Shown piece by piece: positions 22,900-34,691 of a stretch of 64,000 nucleotides of DNA. Made by a program: the position numbers and the translations under genes. The notes under the pieces were generated by a model, which worked only from the letters and a program-made list of their open reading frames with translations, was not told the DNA's origin and did no database searches. Source of the stretch: Pseudoscleropodium purum (lineage: Eukaryota; Streptophyta; Bryopsida; Hypnales; Brachytheciaceae); contig OZ017804.1 in NCBI GenBank assembly GCA_963969395.1, forward strand, positions 3,472,001-3,536,000. Direction: 5' to 3'. The stretch's first letter is position 1. Each line of letters begins with the position of its first letter.

Positions 22900-25700
22900 A
22901 ATATTCCAAATCAATATAAAGAATTTTAAAATTTATTTGAAAAGAAGAATACTAACTTCTTATTAGAATATAAATTGTACGAATATGTCATTGATCTTCA
23001 AGATAGAATCCAACCACTACATAGTTCAATCTACAATCTATCTTAGAACGAACTTTTTGCATTGAAAGATTATATAAAAGAAAACCAAACCAAAAATTGT
23101 ATTAATCATTTTGTGTCTTTAATAGGACTTATAGGAACACTTATCTTCCTTGTCAAGAAAAAAATAGATCCCTGAAATGTGTATTGATTATCATAGACTA
23201 AACAAGATGGTAGTAAAAAATTGCTATATGTTAATATTTGGACTTTTCAATCAACTTCATTAAATCAAGATTTACATTGAAATTTACCTCTATGGAGCAT
23301 ATAATTTGATATGTTTAAAAGAGGGGGATGAATGAAAGATTACATTTCAAACAAAATAAGGGCATTTTGAATACAATGCTATGCCATTTGAACTTATCAA
23401 TGCACTATTCATTTTTCAATATTTAATGAATGATGATTTTTCTGAATTTTTGAATAAGTTTATTGTATACTATTTGAATATCTTGATCTATTCCAAAACT
23501 ATAAAAGGATACAAAACATATTTAAAATTTGTATTATAAAAGCTACAAGATATTAAATTATATGCCAAAATAGAAAATTGCATATTTCATCAATAGCAAA
23601 TGGAGTTTTTAGGGTACACATTTTCAACAATGGCTTATTGATGGATTTAAACAGGATTCAAGCTATCACATACTGATCAACTCCTTGAATGGTACATGAT
23701 GTATAATTTTTTCTTAGATTTGCTGATTTCTATCAAATTTTCATCAAAAAATATTTTCAAGTAGTTGTTCCAATAACTTGATTGATGTGAAAAAACAAGT
23801 TGAAATGAAAATTTCAAGTGGAGGATTTTTTTCTACATTTAAAGTTTACTTTTACTACAATTCCAATTTTTATTCATTTAGAATTTTTTAAATCATTCTA
23901 TATGGAGATTGATGCTTCAAACTTTGCATTAGGAACAATCTTATTATAAATGGGAGAAGAAAAAAGACTCCATTAATAAGCATTCTACTCAAAAATAAAT
24001 CAATTGTTCAAATCAACTACGAGATTCATGATAAAAGAATTTTTGGCTATTATACCCATTTCAAGAATGGTGCCATGTACTTGAAGGTGTTTCTTATGAT
24101 GCTATTGTATGTACAAATGATGAAATTCTTGAGTATTCTATATCTATTTATATTTTGAATAGTCGTTAAGCTTTTTGAAACATATCATTATCTCTTTCGA
24201 ATTCATTATCACATATCATCTTAAAAAACAACAAGGAGTATCATGTGCCTTGTCTCAAAGATCATATCTAATGTTGAGAGAAGGAGAAGCAACATATAAT
24301 CAACAATAAATAACTCTCTTCTTAAATCCAAGCAATTCCAATTTCATTTAACAACTATAGCAATGCATGTTGACTCATCATTTTTTGACCAAATTTGTAC
24401 AAAATTGACTCTAAATCCAAGCATTATTCTCATAATAACCATGACAAATTCAAATTTTTGGATGACCTCTTATATTTTGAAGAATGCCTCTATATTTCAT
24501 AAAATTCTTTTCACCTTTAAATTCTTTAAACTTGTCATGATTTTTCGAATTGTCAAATATTTTTTATTCAACAAGATGTTAAAACTAATATCTTGAGATT
24601 TTTGGTGGCCTCAAATATAAAAGGTTGTCAAAGACTTTGTATCTATTTGTAAAACTTATTAAAGATTCAAAAATCCATGACATCAACCATATGGACTCCT
24701 ATAACCATTATCTATCTTCAACTAGGCATGGTCTTTGTTTTCTATGGATTTCATCATTGACTTATTACTATCAAAAATCAACTAACAAAGATGATGCATT
24801 TTGAAACTCACAATAAAACAATCTCTAGTGAAGAAACAAAACAACTTTTTTTGAACATCTATTGATATCATCTATTGTTGGATGTTATCATCTTGGACCA
24901 AAGACCACAATTTGTTTCCAAATGTTGGAGATCCCTCTTTGAAATTTTGGAGGCAAATATCAAACTTTTTTCCACTTTTCACTTTCAAATTGATTCTTAG
25001 AACAAGTGCATCAATCAAGTGTTGGAATAATATTTGCATTGTATTATCAATTTTCAACTAGATGATTAGACCTTGTATTTGATATCAACTAAATCTGTAT
25101 ATAACAACACCATTCATGCCTTGATCTAATATACGTTATTTTATGCCAATAATAGATATCATCTAAAATTTGATCCGATTATTTTTTCAAAGACAAACAA
25201 TCCAATAGTCGAAGACAATTTGGCAATACAATTATTATAGCTCCAAGAACCTATAAAACTCCATTTATAAGATGCTCAAGATCATTATAAAGCATCAAAA
25301 ATTGTATTAAAAAAAGAATCACTTTCATTCTAAATTAACCAAAAAAATTGCTTCCTTCAACACAACATTAAGACTACCCAACCACGTGATAAATTAGATT
25401 ATAGTCGACTATGATCAATTTTCATGCAACAATAAGTCATTTCAATTGCTCATAGGACGGAATTCTCAATATCTATGAAGGTACATCTAATCTTCTATAT
25501 TTCTCTATTTAATTAAATTGTGTAAAAGACAAATATACTAGACAAAATGCAACTGTAATTTTCATTGAAGTCAACAATTATGAAGAATATTAGGTGGAAA
25601 ACATGTAGATTCACAATATAGATAAATCAATTAGAAATATTTTATAAATTGACATAAATACAACATCAACTAGCGTACATAAGAACTAAGAACAAATATA
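22900..25700 (+). pseudogene. Heavily decayed Ty3/gypsy pol
   Basis: Plus-strand remnants of a Ty3/gypsy polyprotein across all three frames. CIDYHRLNKMVVKNCY (about 23190) is the RT block usually read as DYR-LN. Next come ITFQTK-GHFEYNAMPF and FQYLMND (about 23340-23440), then YYLNILIYSK, where the YLDD active site is lost. RNase H-like FYMEIDASNFALGTILL is near 23895, SCALSQRSY near 24240, and integrase-like traces to 25700. Sequence and order match the minus-strand element at 38850-45111, so both belong to one family. No LTRs were found. Confidence 0.75.
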
Positions 25701-27561
25701 ATCAATGTGCCTCAAAAGATACAAGAATTTCATCAATACTATCATGAATAACCAAAGTCTATCTAATAATAATTTATAGAAGAAGCTTTTGCTTATTTAA
25801 TCCTTAATTTTCCTATGATGATTGTTTGTTCAAACTTCTTCTAAATTCATTGCTTGAGAAGGAGATGATGTCTTATACACCTTAGAACCTTCCAAAAGTA
25901 GTTGTTAAATAGTATTTCTCTCTCTAGAAGTAGTAATTCAAGAAAAGCAATAGTTAATTAAGAAAGGAATTATAAGTAAAAAAATAGGTAAAAGTATATA
26001 TTAAAGATGATGAAGCTAAGGTGATTTTTAGTCTCAAAAATACATCTCTTGCACTTCTTACTTTTATTTTAGTTATGCTCTTGTATTCTTCTTTGAAATC
26101 TAGTTTGTCTTGACGTGTATCTATTTATCTCGTGTTTACAATATCTATAAACCCTATAGTGGAAAAGTAGAGTATTGCAAGATTTGGTATATCTTGACAT
26201 CAATACACTTAAGTTTTTAGTAAGCCATCATTTTCTAAATATTATTGTTTTCTCATGGATTGGAGATTATATGAATGTTAAAACATCTTGTACAAAAACA
26301 ATTGAACTCATGTTGTGACTACTATGGACAACAAATTTTTTTTATTGGGCAAAATAGTGCTAGATTGGATTAGGAAAAAAATTAATTTGACTAAAAAATG
26401 ATGAAGAACCTTGAAGTTTATTGCTACTTACTTCAAATTTTTTTTTAAACTTGGATAAAATTGCTAGATTGTAGATGAAAACAAAATTATACATATGTAA
26501 TATGTACTGATGTGATATTTTCAATTCAATATGTGAATGAATCTTAAAATTTAGAATACTACAATAACATTTAATATTGCTACTTTGGCATTTTATAAAA
26601 ATTGAAATAAAAGTCTTGATGGATAATAATATGGTAGTCCATTCTAGTGATCTATGTGCTAGGCTACAAATGCAATTGCATGGATAAGGAATTTACTCAA
26701 GTACCAATACTTTCCTAAAGTTCATCACAATATTAGAAAAGTCAAGTTGTGCTAATGTAAGGTATATAGAAGGATAAGAGTAACTTTACAATGGCTACAT
26801 TTCAAGTAAAAAAACTAAACTATTGTGTTGTTTTTGCTTTTGTGAAAATACTTGGATATAATAGTATTCACTATAAATACCAAAAATATGACAATCTCAT
26901 TACATCACCAATATGCAACTAGGTTTTGAATTTAATTAATGTTGTATGATTCTTCAATTTGTTGGCATAGATTTTTTCTCCTTATAAGAACAATAATAAG
27001 TGTATGTGGGTTGAAGAGACATGTTGCATCTCACTAACATCACAATGTTTTGGCTTGTTTGGGAGATGGATACAAGTGAGGTCTACCACTTCTTGGAATA
27101 TTTTCCATATTCTTCAAAAACTTCTATACTACATTCTAAAGCGATACTCTACAAGTTTAAGTCCTACCTTTATATTGAGTAGATGATATGCTTTGTGCAA
27201 ACTATACATTAATGTAACTTCATCAAGGAGAAATTGCATACACATGTATTTTGTTTGGAAAGAATTGACCCATTCATGAAGCAAAATTTGTGTAATAGAA
27301 ATAAATTTCCATGTATCTTGTTCTAGATCAAATTATTTATTTTTAAAAGCTCAAAGATGATATGGATGCAAATTAGGCCTAGGTCTATCATGATCTATGC
27401 TTTAAAAACTATATGAATAGACAAAATCCAATGAATAGGCATCTATTGGTCAATAATCAAAGTAAATTTGGTAACTACTTACTTTGGTTCGGAGAAGTCA
27501 CATCCTTCAAGGGTTTGGATGGATTTGCCATTATTTTTCTTGCAATTACAAATGACATACA
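25701..27561. other. AT-rich region, no recognised gene
   Basis: No credible reading frame, tRNA or repeat boundary was seen between the Ty3 remnant and the 109-bp repeat. Confidence 0.4.
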
Positions 27562-27770
27562 AATGGTTGTGACAATGGCACAAGGCATACCAATAAGTAA
27601 AACTTCAACCCTACTTTAAATGACAACACCGTTTATACCAATGTAAAAAAAATTACAAATGACTTACAAATGGTTGTAACAATGGCACCAAACATACTAA
27701 TAGATGTATAACTTCAACACTACTCTAAATGACAAAGCCATTTACACCAATGTAAGAAGAATGTACACAT
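27562..27770. repeat. 109-bp tandem repeat, about two units
   Basis: Unit of about 109 bp containing ACAAATGGTTGTRACAATGG, CTTCAACMCTACT and ACCAATGTAA. One full unit, a partial one and the start of the next are visible. 27562-27727 is the perfect inverted copy of window positions 1-166. Confidence 0.9.
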
Positions 27771-27873
27771 AAACATTGATCAAAAGGAAATTCATTTCAA
27801 ACCAAATATTTGAAACACATTATACAATCCCAAACAAGTGTATTTATTTTAAAAGAAACATTGGTAAACATTA

Positions 27874-28116
27874 CTCCCTCCATCCCAAAAATGATTGTTG
27901 ACTTTGAATGTCATGTTTTTTAAGATTGTTTTGAACATGTCATATAGAAATCCATAGCTCATTTTATTTAGGTTGCAATGAACACATGCAATGATCATCA
28001 GTTCTAATGATAAAAAATTTGTGACCTTTCCTAAGAAGTCTTTCACAATATGATCAATGAAAATGGCTCAAAAAATACCAACAATATTGTAGGCAATCGT
28101 TTTGGGTCAGTGGGAG
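27874..28116. mobile_element. Stowaway-type MITE
   Basis: The left end CTCCCTCCATCCCAAAA (27874-27890) and the inverted right end TTTTGGGTCAGTGGGAG (28100-28116) are the Stowaway terminal pattern. A TA lies on each side (27872-27873 and 28117-28118), the expected mariner-type target duplication. The 243-bp interior is non-coding. It sits just beyond the presumed 3' end of SAMDC. A 19-bp direct repeat (ATACAATCCCAAACAAGTG at 27822-27840 and 28123-28141) flanks it. Confidence 0.85.
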
Positions 28117-28141
28117 TATAGAATACAATCCCAAACAAGTG

Positions 28142-28800
28142 AAAGATATAGAAAGATTGGCGTCCGTCGAGACACCTTCCAAGAGTGCAACTTGTCGCTC
28201 AGAGGACGAATGCAGAAGCTACCCCTTAGAGACATGTGCAAGGTTCGCCGTGTTCACTCAAAGATGCCAACATTTGAACATTAGGATGGACAGCACATTG
28301 AGGACCCCCGAGAACAGCCCAGATTTGCAACGCACAAAACTGATGGATGACTCCTTTCCAAAAGTGCAAATTCGGATGATGCTCTCGGCACTCTATTTCA
28401 AGACACTTGAGCGCAAGTACTCTTCAAAACCATGCAAAAACTCCGGAAAGATGAAGCAAAACGGTGGAGTGATACCCAGCAACAGTTCAAGAAGGATAAG
28501 ACAAAGACGGAATCAATTGGAGGAACCATAACTCATATTTACCAAACGAATCATACACAAAGTTTGTAGCATGATCGAGAAAGATAAGGCCATATCGACA
28601 GATCTTCTCGAAAGCTATCAGATCAATGCAAAGGAGAATACTGTAAATTCTCCGCATTAAAAATGAATGACAAATCCTATGCCCGAATATAGACGCACTA
28701 TGGACTCAACTGCCTGCTTGCAGTGTCTGAATACAACAAATCCTCCAATATACTTTTCGAATCCTCCACTATGTCGTGCACAATGCCAGCAAATGGGTAA
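28142..28800 (-). other. Probable distal 3' UTR of SAMDC
   Basis: Composition here is more balanced than in the surrounding AT-rich DNA, and no conserved protein is encoded on either strand. Its place after the SAMDC stop and after a probable 3'-UTR intron suggests transcribed untranslated sequence. The polyadenylation site was not located; the plus-strand frames are not credible genes. Confidence 0.4.
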
Positions 28801-28965
28801 CTGCGGGAAAGAAAAAACGACTGTGAGAAGAGTAACAAATACAAAGAGCCAGCATGTCGCTACAAACCATCTCAAGGTACGGAACTACTTGGACCTTGCG
28901 ATAAACAACATCCGAAACTCCACGAAACATCAAAACCGCAGATCGCATCCAACACAAGGACTCAC
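28801..28965 (-). other. Probable 3'-UTR intron of SAMDC
   Basis: On the minus strand the SAMDC stop codon (28970-28972) is followed after only four bases by a consensus donor AG|GTGAGT (intron from 28965). A strong acceptor, a pyrimidine run ending TTTCCCGCAG, ends at 28801. The intron would be 165 nt. Being so close to the stop, it should not trigger nonsense-mediated decay. Inferred from splice signals only. Confidence 0.5.
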
Positions 28966-28969
28966 CTGC

Positions 28970-30133
28970 TCATCCCTTCTGCACTTTAGACTTCTTGATC
29001 ACCACCTTCTTCGAACCCCGACTCGCACCCGCCCCACCTCGAATAAGCGGCAACGAGGCAGCAGACGAACCAAAGTCCCTCTTCTCCTTGAACGTATGAA
29101 ACACCACGATGCTACCGCAAGGCAGTTCCTGACGGCTGCTACCGTCACAAACGTACCCCGTCGGACACACTGAAGCACCCCAAGAACCTGAAGTGTGCAA
29201 AGCCTTGTTCCCGTCCGTCACGTGCACAGACATGGCAAAGACGGCAGGTTTGAATGAAGCAACCACCTTGTCCACCAGTGACGGCAGGTCCACTTGCCAC
29301 GGGTTGTAGCCCATGGCTTCGAAACTGGCATAGCTCAGTCCATCTTCGGGAGTCACGTGAATGGTAGAGTGCGCTCCTCCTTCAATACCATTCATAGAGT
29401 AACCACACGGATCGAAGGCGAAGTCGCAGATGCGAGACTCCGGCAGCATCTTGTCGATGTTCGCAGCCTTGGTCATGTCGAGACCCGTCTCCAGGCCCGA
29501 GGCCTTGACGAAGTTTCCGGCTGCCTGCCTGTCGAGCTTGGTCATACACATCTCCAGCGTGTAAGCAGGCTCGGCAGCGACTACTCCGTCATCCGCAGCA
29601 ATGTAAATGTGCCAGTTAGGGAACACACCCTTGCTACCCATCACGAAAGCCTTGCCTCCGCCGCCCAAATTACCGAAATACTCCTCCAAATAACGGACCT
29701 CCTCGGTGAAACTCCCATGGGGGTAAGGCTGTACAGCCGGAAACATAAACGTTCCCCTGGTATACTTCACACGGCTGACTTTCAGGGCCAATTTGCCAGC
29801 CGACTCCAGGAGGAGCGGCAACGCGCACAGAAGCTGCGTCGTGCCGCAAGTCTTGATCACCATGCGCTGCGGGTAGATGAACAGGCTGGACTCGGACAGC
29901 ACGTAAGAATCGAGCTCCTCGTTGCTCATTTCCGCCACGATGGTGCACTCCGCAGCACGCAGCATGTTGTCGAGCTCACCCCGCGGGATGGCCCGCAAGC
30001 CTTGGCCTTCGGGGTCGCGGAAAACGGGGGCAGCCCGGAACTCGATGTCCAGCCGCTTCTCAAATCCTTCGAAACCTGGACTCGCCACGGACCCAGCCGC
30101 AGCGCCCGTATCGGTCGGAAAAGAGACACCCAT
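28970..30133 (-). CDS. SAMDC: S-adenosylmethionine decarboxylase proenzyme
   Basis: Intact, intronless 387-residue ORF. The enzyme decarboxylates S-adenosylmethionine to supply aminopropyl groups for spermidine and spermine synthesis in the cytosol. The proenzyme cleaves itself in YVLSESSLF: cleavage falls between Glu81 and Ser82, and Ser82 becomes the pyruvoyl cofactor. The conserved KTCGTTQLL has Cys96. PNWHIYIA, FDPCGYSMNGI and the PEST-like TIHVTPEDGLSYASFEAMGYNP block are present. Length is slightly above the usual plant 350-380, with a Lys-rich tail (SKKVVIKKSK). It is preceded by a tiny and a small uORF that in plants repress translation when polyamines are high. The start is the first ATG after the uORF, with family-like residues soon after. 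The coding region is GC-rich against AT-rich surroundings. Confidence 0.97.
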   Translation of the reverse strand: MGVSFPTDTGAAAGSVASPGFEGFEKRLDIEFRAAPVFRDPEGQGLRAIPRGELDNMLRAAECTIVAEMSNEELDSYVLSESSLFIYPQRMVIKTCGTTQLLCALPLLLESAGKLALKVSRVKYTRGTFMFPAVQPYPHGSFTEEVRYLEEYFGNLGGGGKAFVMGSKGVFPNWHIYIAADDGVVAAEPAYTLEMCMTKLDRQAAGNFVKASGLETGLDMTKAANIDKMLPESRICDFAFDPCGYSMNGIEGGAHSTIHVTPEDGLSYASFEAMGYNPWQVDLPSLVDKVVASFKPAVFAMSVHVTDGNKALHTSGSWGASVCPTGYVCDGSSRQELPCGSIVVFHTFKEKRDFGSSAASLPLIRGGAGASRGSKKVVIKKSKVQKG

Positions 30134-30373
30134 GCTTATATACGAGTATCAAAAATGGTCTCTCGCTTGCTCTCTGCGAACAGTATCTACAAAGCGTGGA
30201 GAAAGTAGACAAATGAAAAAAAGACGGGAGGTTGAACCGCCCTCCCGAGCGGGGAGCTGATCTGCAGATTCGCAAGGTGTGTTCTCGTCTCGAACAACAG
30301 ATCAGCCCCAAATACAGAGGAAAAGGGGAGAGGAATCTAGTCTAGCGGTTGGTCGTTATTCCCTGAGCAAATA

Positions 30374-30709
30374 TCAGGAGGGCTTCCGGACGCACTGCAC
30401 CATTCCCAAAACAACAAAACAAAAAGCTTAGCAATCGTGGCATCCTCAAAACAAATTCCAAACAGGACCTCCTGGCATTCCCAAGAAATTCAAACCCTGA
30501 TCCGCAGGACACGCAACAGAGGCAACGCAAATTCTCCAAATCACGGCTTTCATGAATGACGCCAAATAAAAGACACTTACGTTCGAGTAGGCAGCAGTGC
30601 GGAACTTCTCGCTCCCCCCGTGCGGTCGTACGTCCTCAATCCCGTAGCCGAGCGGACTTTCGTATTGTATCGAACTCTTCTTAGACTTCTTACCACCTTT
30701 GGTCTCCAT
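30374..30709 (-). CDS. Conserved small uORF of SAMDC (49-residue peptide, spliced)
   Basis: Exon 30581-30709 encodes 43 codons starting METKGGKKSKK and containing YESPLGYGIEDVRPHGG and KFRTAAYSN. A donor GTAAGT follows at 30580. The acceptor ...GGTGCAG ends at 30395, and exon 30374-30394 adds CVRKPS and a stop, giving the canonical plant ending. The phase-0 intron is 186 nt. In plants this peptide stalls ribosomes when polyamines are abundant and so lowers SAMDC output. The stop lies 240 nt before the main ATG at 30133. Splicing is inferred, but the exact recovery of the conserved ending makes it firm. Confidence 0.95.
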
Positions 30710-30717
30710 TATAACAT
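30709..30717 (-). promoter_or_regulatory. Tiny uORF of SAMDC (ATG TTA TAA)
   Basis: Minus-strand ATG TTA TAA occupies 30717 to 30709. The last A of its stop is the first base of the small-uORF ATG (TAATG), a one-base overlap. This is the known plant SAMDC arrangement, in which the tiny uORF sets whether ribosomes reach the repressive small uORF at low polyamine level. Confidence 0.93.
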
Positions 30718-31400
30718 GCAGATACCCTGCAAACACAAAAACACACAACACACCCCTCAGAACACAAATTCCAACAAAAACGCACCCCGCTCGCACTCTC
30801 CACATAAGAAGAACAGCATCGACCAGACAACGCAGCAATACAAGGTCATCCCCAACCACTAAGAACATGACAACGCTCCCGCCAGACCCAGAAATCCATC
30901 GAAACGGCATCCCTCCTCTCAACATGCAAAAGAAAAAAACGAGAAAGCGATACAAACGGTGAACACAAGGACGCCCCCGCTCCAAAAATCCTCACGAATT
31001 CCACAGCGGCAAACAAAAGAGAGCGAAATGCACTCACAATGACTTCGTCGTCTTGACTGACGGAGAAAACCCTTAACCGCCAATTGTGCCAACGCCCGCA
31101 ACGCTTGCGTTTCCCCGCAAAACCTTTCTCCACACCCGAAGAGACTCCCCGCGCTCCTCACAGAAACCGAAAATCCCTCACAGGCAGAAAAAGAACGAGG
31201 GCACGTACTCAAGGCGGGACACAAGCAAGCAAGCCAAAGCAAGCTCGGTGGCCACGGGAGAGCGCGTGAGGGCAACAAGACGCCGAGCGCAAGGAAAGAG
31301 GGCGTGTATGTGAAGGCGAGAAACGGCTGCGACGGCGGAAAGAGAGAGGCGCAGACTAACGGTGAAGGGAAAAAAAGGGGGTATTACCGCGAAACTTTCG
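30710..31400 (-). promoter_or_regulatory. SAMDC 5' leader with intron, and proximal promoter
   Basis: On the minus strand an acceptor TTTTTGTGTTTGCAG ends at 30727, leaving nine leader bases before the tiny uORF. A donor ATT|GTGAGTG at 31037 fits a 311-nt leader intron. Exon 1 would lie between about 31038 and 31400 in GC-rich DNA. No clear TATA box was found, and GC content drops sharply beyond 31400. Boundaries other than the acceptor are tentative. Confidence 0.6.
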
Positions 31401-34379
31401 GAGCGTATGACCATTTGTTATAACTCGTGTGACCGCGTTAGGAGGGACCAGTCTGTTTGGTGTTTTTTTGTGGTAAGGTAGGCTTGAGTGGATTCCAAGC
31501 AGACACGCTGAAAAAAATGACACTATGTAGTAGTGGCCTACATTTTGGTGCATCAAATGTGCATCAATACTACATAGTGTTGCTCATGGGTGCACTATTG
31601 TTTTTGTATGTACTAACTTTAAAAGCAACTTGTACCCTAAAAATGTATACAAATAGAGGAAAAATGGATAGAATGACCCAAATATGTATAATCATTCACA
31701 AAATTATCTATTTTAAATATATTTCATCCAAATGAGTTGACAAATTTGGTATTTTTTGAGAAGTTTTTGGTGATTTTAAACAGTTTTTTGAACTTTTTTC
31801 TTATTTTTGAAAAAATCGGTGTCAAAATTAAGATTTTGCAAAAATTTGTCAATAAAAATTTGGTTGGTTGGGACTATAAGTAGTGGCTATCCTAGTTGTG
31901 CAATTGGGAGTCATAGTTGAGAGGGTTTTCACATTCCTTGTCTTTAAATTGGTTGAAGAAGTTGTTTATGCTATAATTCCCCCTCTTGTTGAGTTGAGTT
32001 TATTTTACCACTATCTCTAGCATTGAAATGTGCACTAGTGCTAGGATCAAAATATTCATAAACTATCTACTAGGGATAGCTAAAAATAATTATGCTTATT
32101 GGACTCATCGAGCCTATGAGGTGCATAGTTTGATTCCTAGTGGTGTCCATAGCCTAAGCATAGTCATTTGGTTTGATTGGGGAAATAAGAATTATTTCCA
32201 CTAATAAGGGGGGCTCTTTGGTGTAAATGTTAGGGCTTAGATAGTCTATTACTTTTTGCTACGATTGTTACCTTATGTGCCAATATAAAAAATAAGTACT
32301 ACTAAAATAGTATTAGTAAGTATTATAATGCTATTTCTAGAAATGTCACACCTAAAATAGTGGCAATTGTATATTTTTTTTTTGGTAAATAGTGGCAAAA
32401 ATAAATTTTGTAGAACTTGTGGATAATTTATCTTACATCTAAATGATTTTTTTTTTCTTTCAAAGAGTCAAGTGTCATGTTGTCATGTGAAATTATGTAT
32501 TTTTAATTAATCATAAAGTTTTATAGTATTTTGTGAGGGATTTTAGTATTTTTGGAGGTGCACAAAGTTGAACTTGAACCTTATTGTATAAAATCAACAA
32601 ATTATAATTCCATTCTCCAAACATCCAATAAAATATTAGGTATTGTAGAGCCATATATACCAAATGCAATCTAAAGCAAATTAAATCCTGAAGGATTAGC
32701 CTCAATTTTTTTTGACATTACAACGTTTTGGGGCAAATACATGTGAGTGGATATTTGGTTTTTTGAGGCCCAAATTTTTAAACAAGGTGTGGATTAGGAA
32801 TATTTTCCATGAGTAATATATTTTATTGCATTTGAATATACAAATTAAAAGTTATGAAGAAATATATTGCCTATTTCTCAATTAAGGTAGCTTGGGTAGG
32901 AATATTACCACTTTAAATTAAATTTTCAAAACGTAGAAGGGCAATTGAAAAGGTAGGATATTCTAACATGTGATAGTTGGGTTCATTGTGGGTTTTAGCT
33001 TACATGCTAAATAAATGCACTGCCTAACTCATTTTAGGAATATATTTGGAGCAATCAGAACCACCAAAGTCCAATGATATAGCCATTATAATTACTTCAA
33101 TCAAATTTACGAACAAGGTTGTTTGCTTACTGCCATATGAAGTTCTTAAATTTTGAAATCAATTTAAGAATGTCTGACACAATTATAAATGTCTTCAATG
33201 TGAAATTTCTTTTTTGTTAGATTAGTAATTTTCCATAATTTTTCTAGATCACTACATACATTTTGATTCTATTTACACTACCTACTAATCTTTTTAACAA
33301 TTCTAAAAATCTTATGCACTCAATCACTAATATAGTGAACTGCCATCTCTACATGAAATCCAAGACAATTGGCATTATCATGTATCAACAACAATATGAA
33401 ACTCAAACCAAGAAAAATTAAAGATTACCTTTGAATCATAAATGCAATGAAGGAGAACATGTCTTCACAAAAGCATCATTACAAACCAACTACTCTAGAA
33501 TTCAAGACAATACAATACAATATCAATTAAAAAGCATGGAAGGGAAAATTTTGGTAGAAGGCTCCTCTCATAAAGGTTGCAATTCCAATGAGTCCAGTAG
33601 TCTTGGCAATTGTTCAAAGTTTGGTAGTGTGGTCCTAGAGAGCAATTATGAGCAAGGTCTTATTGTTGCAACACTTTAGGACTCTAGCAATCAAACAAAA
33701 TTGTTCAGAGCGACACTTCTGAATGGAAGTAGTCAACCGAAATTGACACTGGTAGCAATTTTGAAAGCTGATATACCAATTCAAGTCCCTGTCATTGCAA
33801 TTCTTCATGTTCTACAACAAAAACTAGCACAATTACTCACAAAGTGTATAGAAGCAAATTGTATCCAAGCTTCTATAGTTGTGGTGTTCCTTGCATAGAT
33901 CACTTGTGTTCTTTGCCCATTCAATAAAGGATAGCAAAGTGGCCACATGATCAATCCATAAGCAATCAACTTTAGACACTATTTATACAAACTAGTGGCT
34001 CATATGTTAAGGTAAAGATAAAGACACTACTTTCTTCCAAAAATTCACTTTATAAAAATAAAGTGTGTCTGAATGTGCCTTCCACATCCATAGAATATGA
34101 AAGAAGTGAAATGCCCTAAGTGAAAATAGGTATATAGTATCTAATTGTTGCATTTACTGACTTGCTACTAAAAATGTAAGTATGTGTTCAATACAATGGG
34201 GACCTAGGTTGGTAGGTTCAGGTGCTTACTTTTGTTGTAAATTGATGCATAGCTTGCAAGGGATGATGTTCCTTTGTGCATGAGTGTTTGTATATTAGAA
34301 GCAACAAAAAATAGATTTTGGCCATCCTAAAGAGTAATTTCTTTCAATTTATGTAGTCAAACCTTCCAAAAAAATTACC
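31401..34379. other. AT-rich intergenic region
   Basis: Begins at the sharp compositional edge upstream of SAMDC. Short frames at 33431-33898 have no recognisable domain. No repeat boundary was resolved. Confidence 0.4.
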
Positions 34380-34691
34380 ATCATTAGAGGGTTTTTCACC
34401 CCCAAGAGGGCTGTGGGCTCTCACATTGTGAGAATAGCCCCGTAGGGAGCCGCAACAGCTTGTTGATGTGGCATGGTGACTACCACGTCCAAAAAAAAAA
34501 TTTTGAAAAAAAAATGAATTTTTTTCTGTTTTTTTCTGCATTTCAAGAGTAAAAACAAAATTTTATTTTTTATTTTTTATTTTTTATAAAAAATTTGTCA
34601 GGAACAATTGTTCCCAAAAATTGCAGGGGAGGGCAATTCCGACGCACCTGCTTGGAGCGGCCCTCCCTAAGCCTAGAAATCCTCTAATGAT
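34380..34691. mobile_element. MITE family copy 1
   Basis: The ends ATCATTAGAGG (34380-34390) and CCTCTAATGAT (34681-34691) are perfect inverted repeats, and similarity continues inward. The interior has CATGGTGACTACCACGTCC, poly-A/T tracts and a CGACGCACCTGCTTG block shared with copy 2. It is non-coding, and the target duplication is unclear. Confidence 0.8.

Noticed and set aside
28139..29173. Plus-strand frames opposite the SAMDC 3' end
   Set aside because: No domains and no splice-consistent extension; composition fits antisense of transcribed UTR.
29294..30208. 304-residue plus-strand frame
   Set aside because: A shadow of the SAMDC coding sequence on the opposite strand, caused by its high GC content.
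30060..30311. Alternative second exon of the small uORF starting at the CTGCAG near 30264
   Set aside because: The acceptor at 30395 restores the conserved CVRKPS ending exactly; the 30264 site gives an unrelated tail.
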